Assembly: GCF_003144245.1 (NCBI RefSeq)
Contig: NW_020289988.1
Location: forward strand, 470,041-534,040
Source of the DNA: Jaminaea rosea
Lineage: Eukaryota > Basidiomycota > Exobasidiomycetes > Microstromatales
Direction of reading: 5' to 3'
Length of the DNA stretch: 64,000 nt
A program made the position numbers and the translations under genes. The notes beneath the pieces are model-generated. The model ran no database searches and was not told the DNA's origin. It was given only the letters and a program-made list of their open reading frames with translations. Of this stretch, positions 63,344 to 64,000 are shown one piece after another. Position 1 is the first letter of the stretch; each line of letters starts with the position of its first letter.

Positions 63344-63530
63344 CTCTTTAACGTTGTATAGCTTCTGGTAGCTCGTCTACGCTAGTAGCGCTTATAAATA
63401 CCGAAATTCAGACTCCCTTTTTCGCTCACGTTGATCTCGTCTCCCGCGCTGTTCTTGGCGTCGTGAGCGAAGACGCACGGAGCAGCGAAAGTGAAGTGAC
63501 AAGCAGCGGCACGGGCGGGTAGTGGAGGAG

Positions 63531-63881
63531 ATGGCGGCGCAGACGGGAACGAAGGCGGCAATGACTGGCAAAGGCGACGCGCAGGCAGACTTCGACGAGT
63601 ATCTGGACCTCCTCGACCTCGTCGGCACGGAGGGCAGCCTCTGCTACGCTGGTTCCGCTTCGACATTCGGATCCGCCCAATCGCCGCGCAGGCCATCCAG
63701 CTTCGCCAAGGGACAGCTAACGAGCAAGCGGAGACAGCGGCACTGTCATGCTCTCTACGAGCCAGAGCATGGGCACACAGGCGGGCGAAGAGCGATGGCG
63801 GCGGGGGGAGTTTGCGCGACGAGTCTCACAACGCGTATCGCCCCTCTGTGTACGCTATGCGAGCGGCGCAGCTACAGCTAA
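63531..63881 (+). CDS. Short hypothetical open frame
   Basis: Open frame of 116 aa from the ATG at 63531. Its first third is plausibly protein-like (KGDAQADFDEYLDLLDLVGT), the rest is Arg/Ser/Thr/Gly-rich and ends CTLCERRSYS. No family resemblance, no introns seen. It could be the remains of another family copy or a chance frame. Confidence 0.2.
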   Translation: MAAQTGTKAAMTGKGDAQADFDEYLDLLDLVGTEGSLCYAGSASTFGSAQSPRRPSSFAKGQLTSKRRQRHCHALYEPEHGHTGGRRAMAAGGVCATSLTTRIAPLCTLCERRSYS

Positions 63882-63899
63882 CGCCGAGGAAAGTGGGTC

Positions 63900-64000
63900 G
63901 CCGTCGAAAGGGTTGGTGTGCCTTTGCCCTGCTCTTGTCAGTGTGTGGTGTCTCCTCTGGGGTTGGCTTTGGTCTCTCATCTGGGGTTGGAAAGGGTTGG
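63900..64000. repeat. Short G/T-rich direct repeats at the window edge
   Basis: AAAGGGTTGG occurs near 63919 and at the very end, and CTCTGGGGTTGG-type words occur near 63955 and 63979. This may be the start of a repeat array continuing beyond the window. The unit is not the common TTAGGG telomere repeat. Confidence 0.45.

Overview
The window reads as nuclear DNA of a basidiomycete fungus. It is GC-rich, genes sit on both strands 50 to 1000 bp apart, and they are split by many short introns (mostly 55-110 bp) with GTGAGT or GTGCGT donors and CAG or TAG acceptors. Proteins carry long Ser/Ala/Pro-rich low-complexity stretches. The overall style resembles Ustilaginomycotina/Exobasidiomycetes, but that placement is an inference from style, not from a marker gene. 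For most genes the exons were joined by hand and every junction checked for reading frame; protein lengths given come from those models.

Region 0.1-56 kb is a conserved housekeeping block: AP-2 mu, a secreted Ala-rich protein, a Trf4/PAPD5-type nucleotidyltransferase, a UBE2W-type E2, glucose-6-phosphate isomerase, dynactin p27 (DCTN6), a CofD/UPF0052 protein, a YtcJ-type amidohydrolase, an SLC35C2-like transporter, an LtrA-family membrane protein, CCT2, a two-HMG-box mitochondrial protein, an Mdv1-like fission factor, the PP2A methyltransferase Ppm1, an Mrm2-like FtsJ methyltransferase, a TIA1-like RRM protein, a Zn2Cys6 regulator, NADH-cytochrome b5 reductase (Mcr1), a small protein of bacterial type, ribosomal protein mL43, His7, an ING/PHD chromatin reader, Sam50, NatB catalytic subunit Naa20, a Dbf2/Sid2-type kinase, Spc25 and DNA topoisomerase II. 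At least six of these act in mitochondria. Spc25 and the mitotic-exit kinase share a divergent promoter. Divergent pairs alternate with tightly convergent pairs, one of which overlaps by 8 bp in coding sequence.

Region 56-64 kb is different. After topoisomerase II no conserved housekeeping gene is recognisable. The stretch starts with an array of about a dozen degenerate short motifs able to form a small hairpin, followed by a run of 77 C. Then come orphan, partly broken open reading frames that repeat each other at the protein level: a duplicated histidine/glutamine motif, a coding stretch interrupted by one TAG in a CAG run, and a degenerate locus ending in a five-cysteine motif. An apparently intact three-exon gene (416 aa) carries a related motif in which one cysteine has become arginine. 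This looks like an accessory or subtelomere-like island carrying a small lineage-specific gene family in different stages of decay. It is the most novel part of the window.
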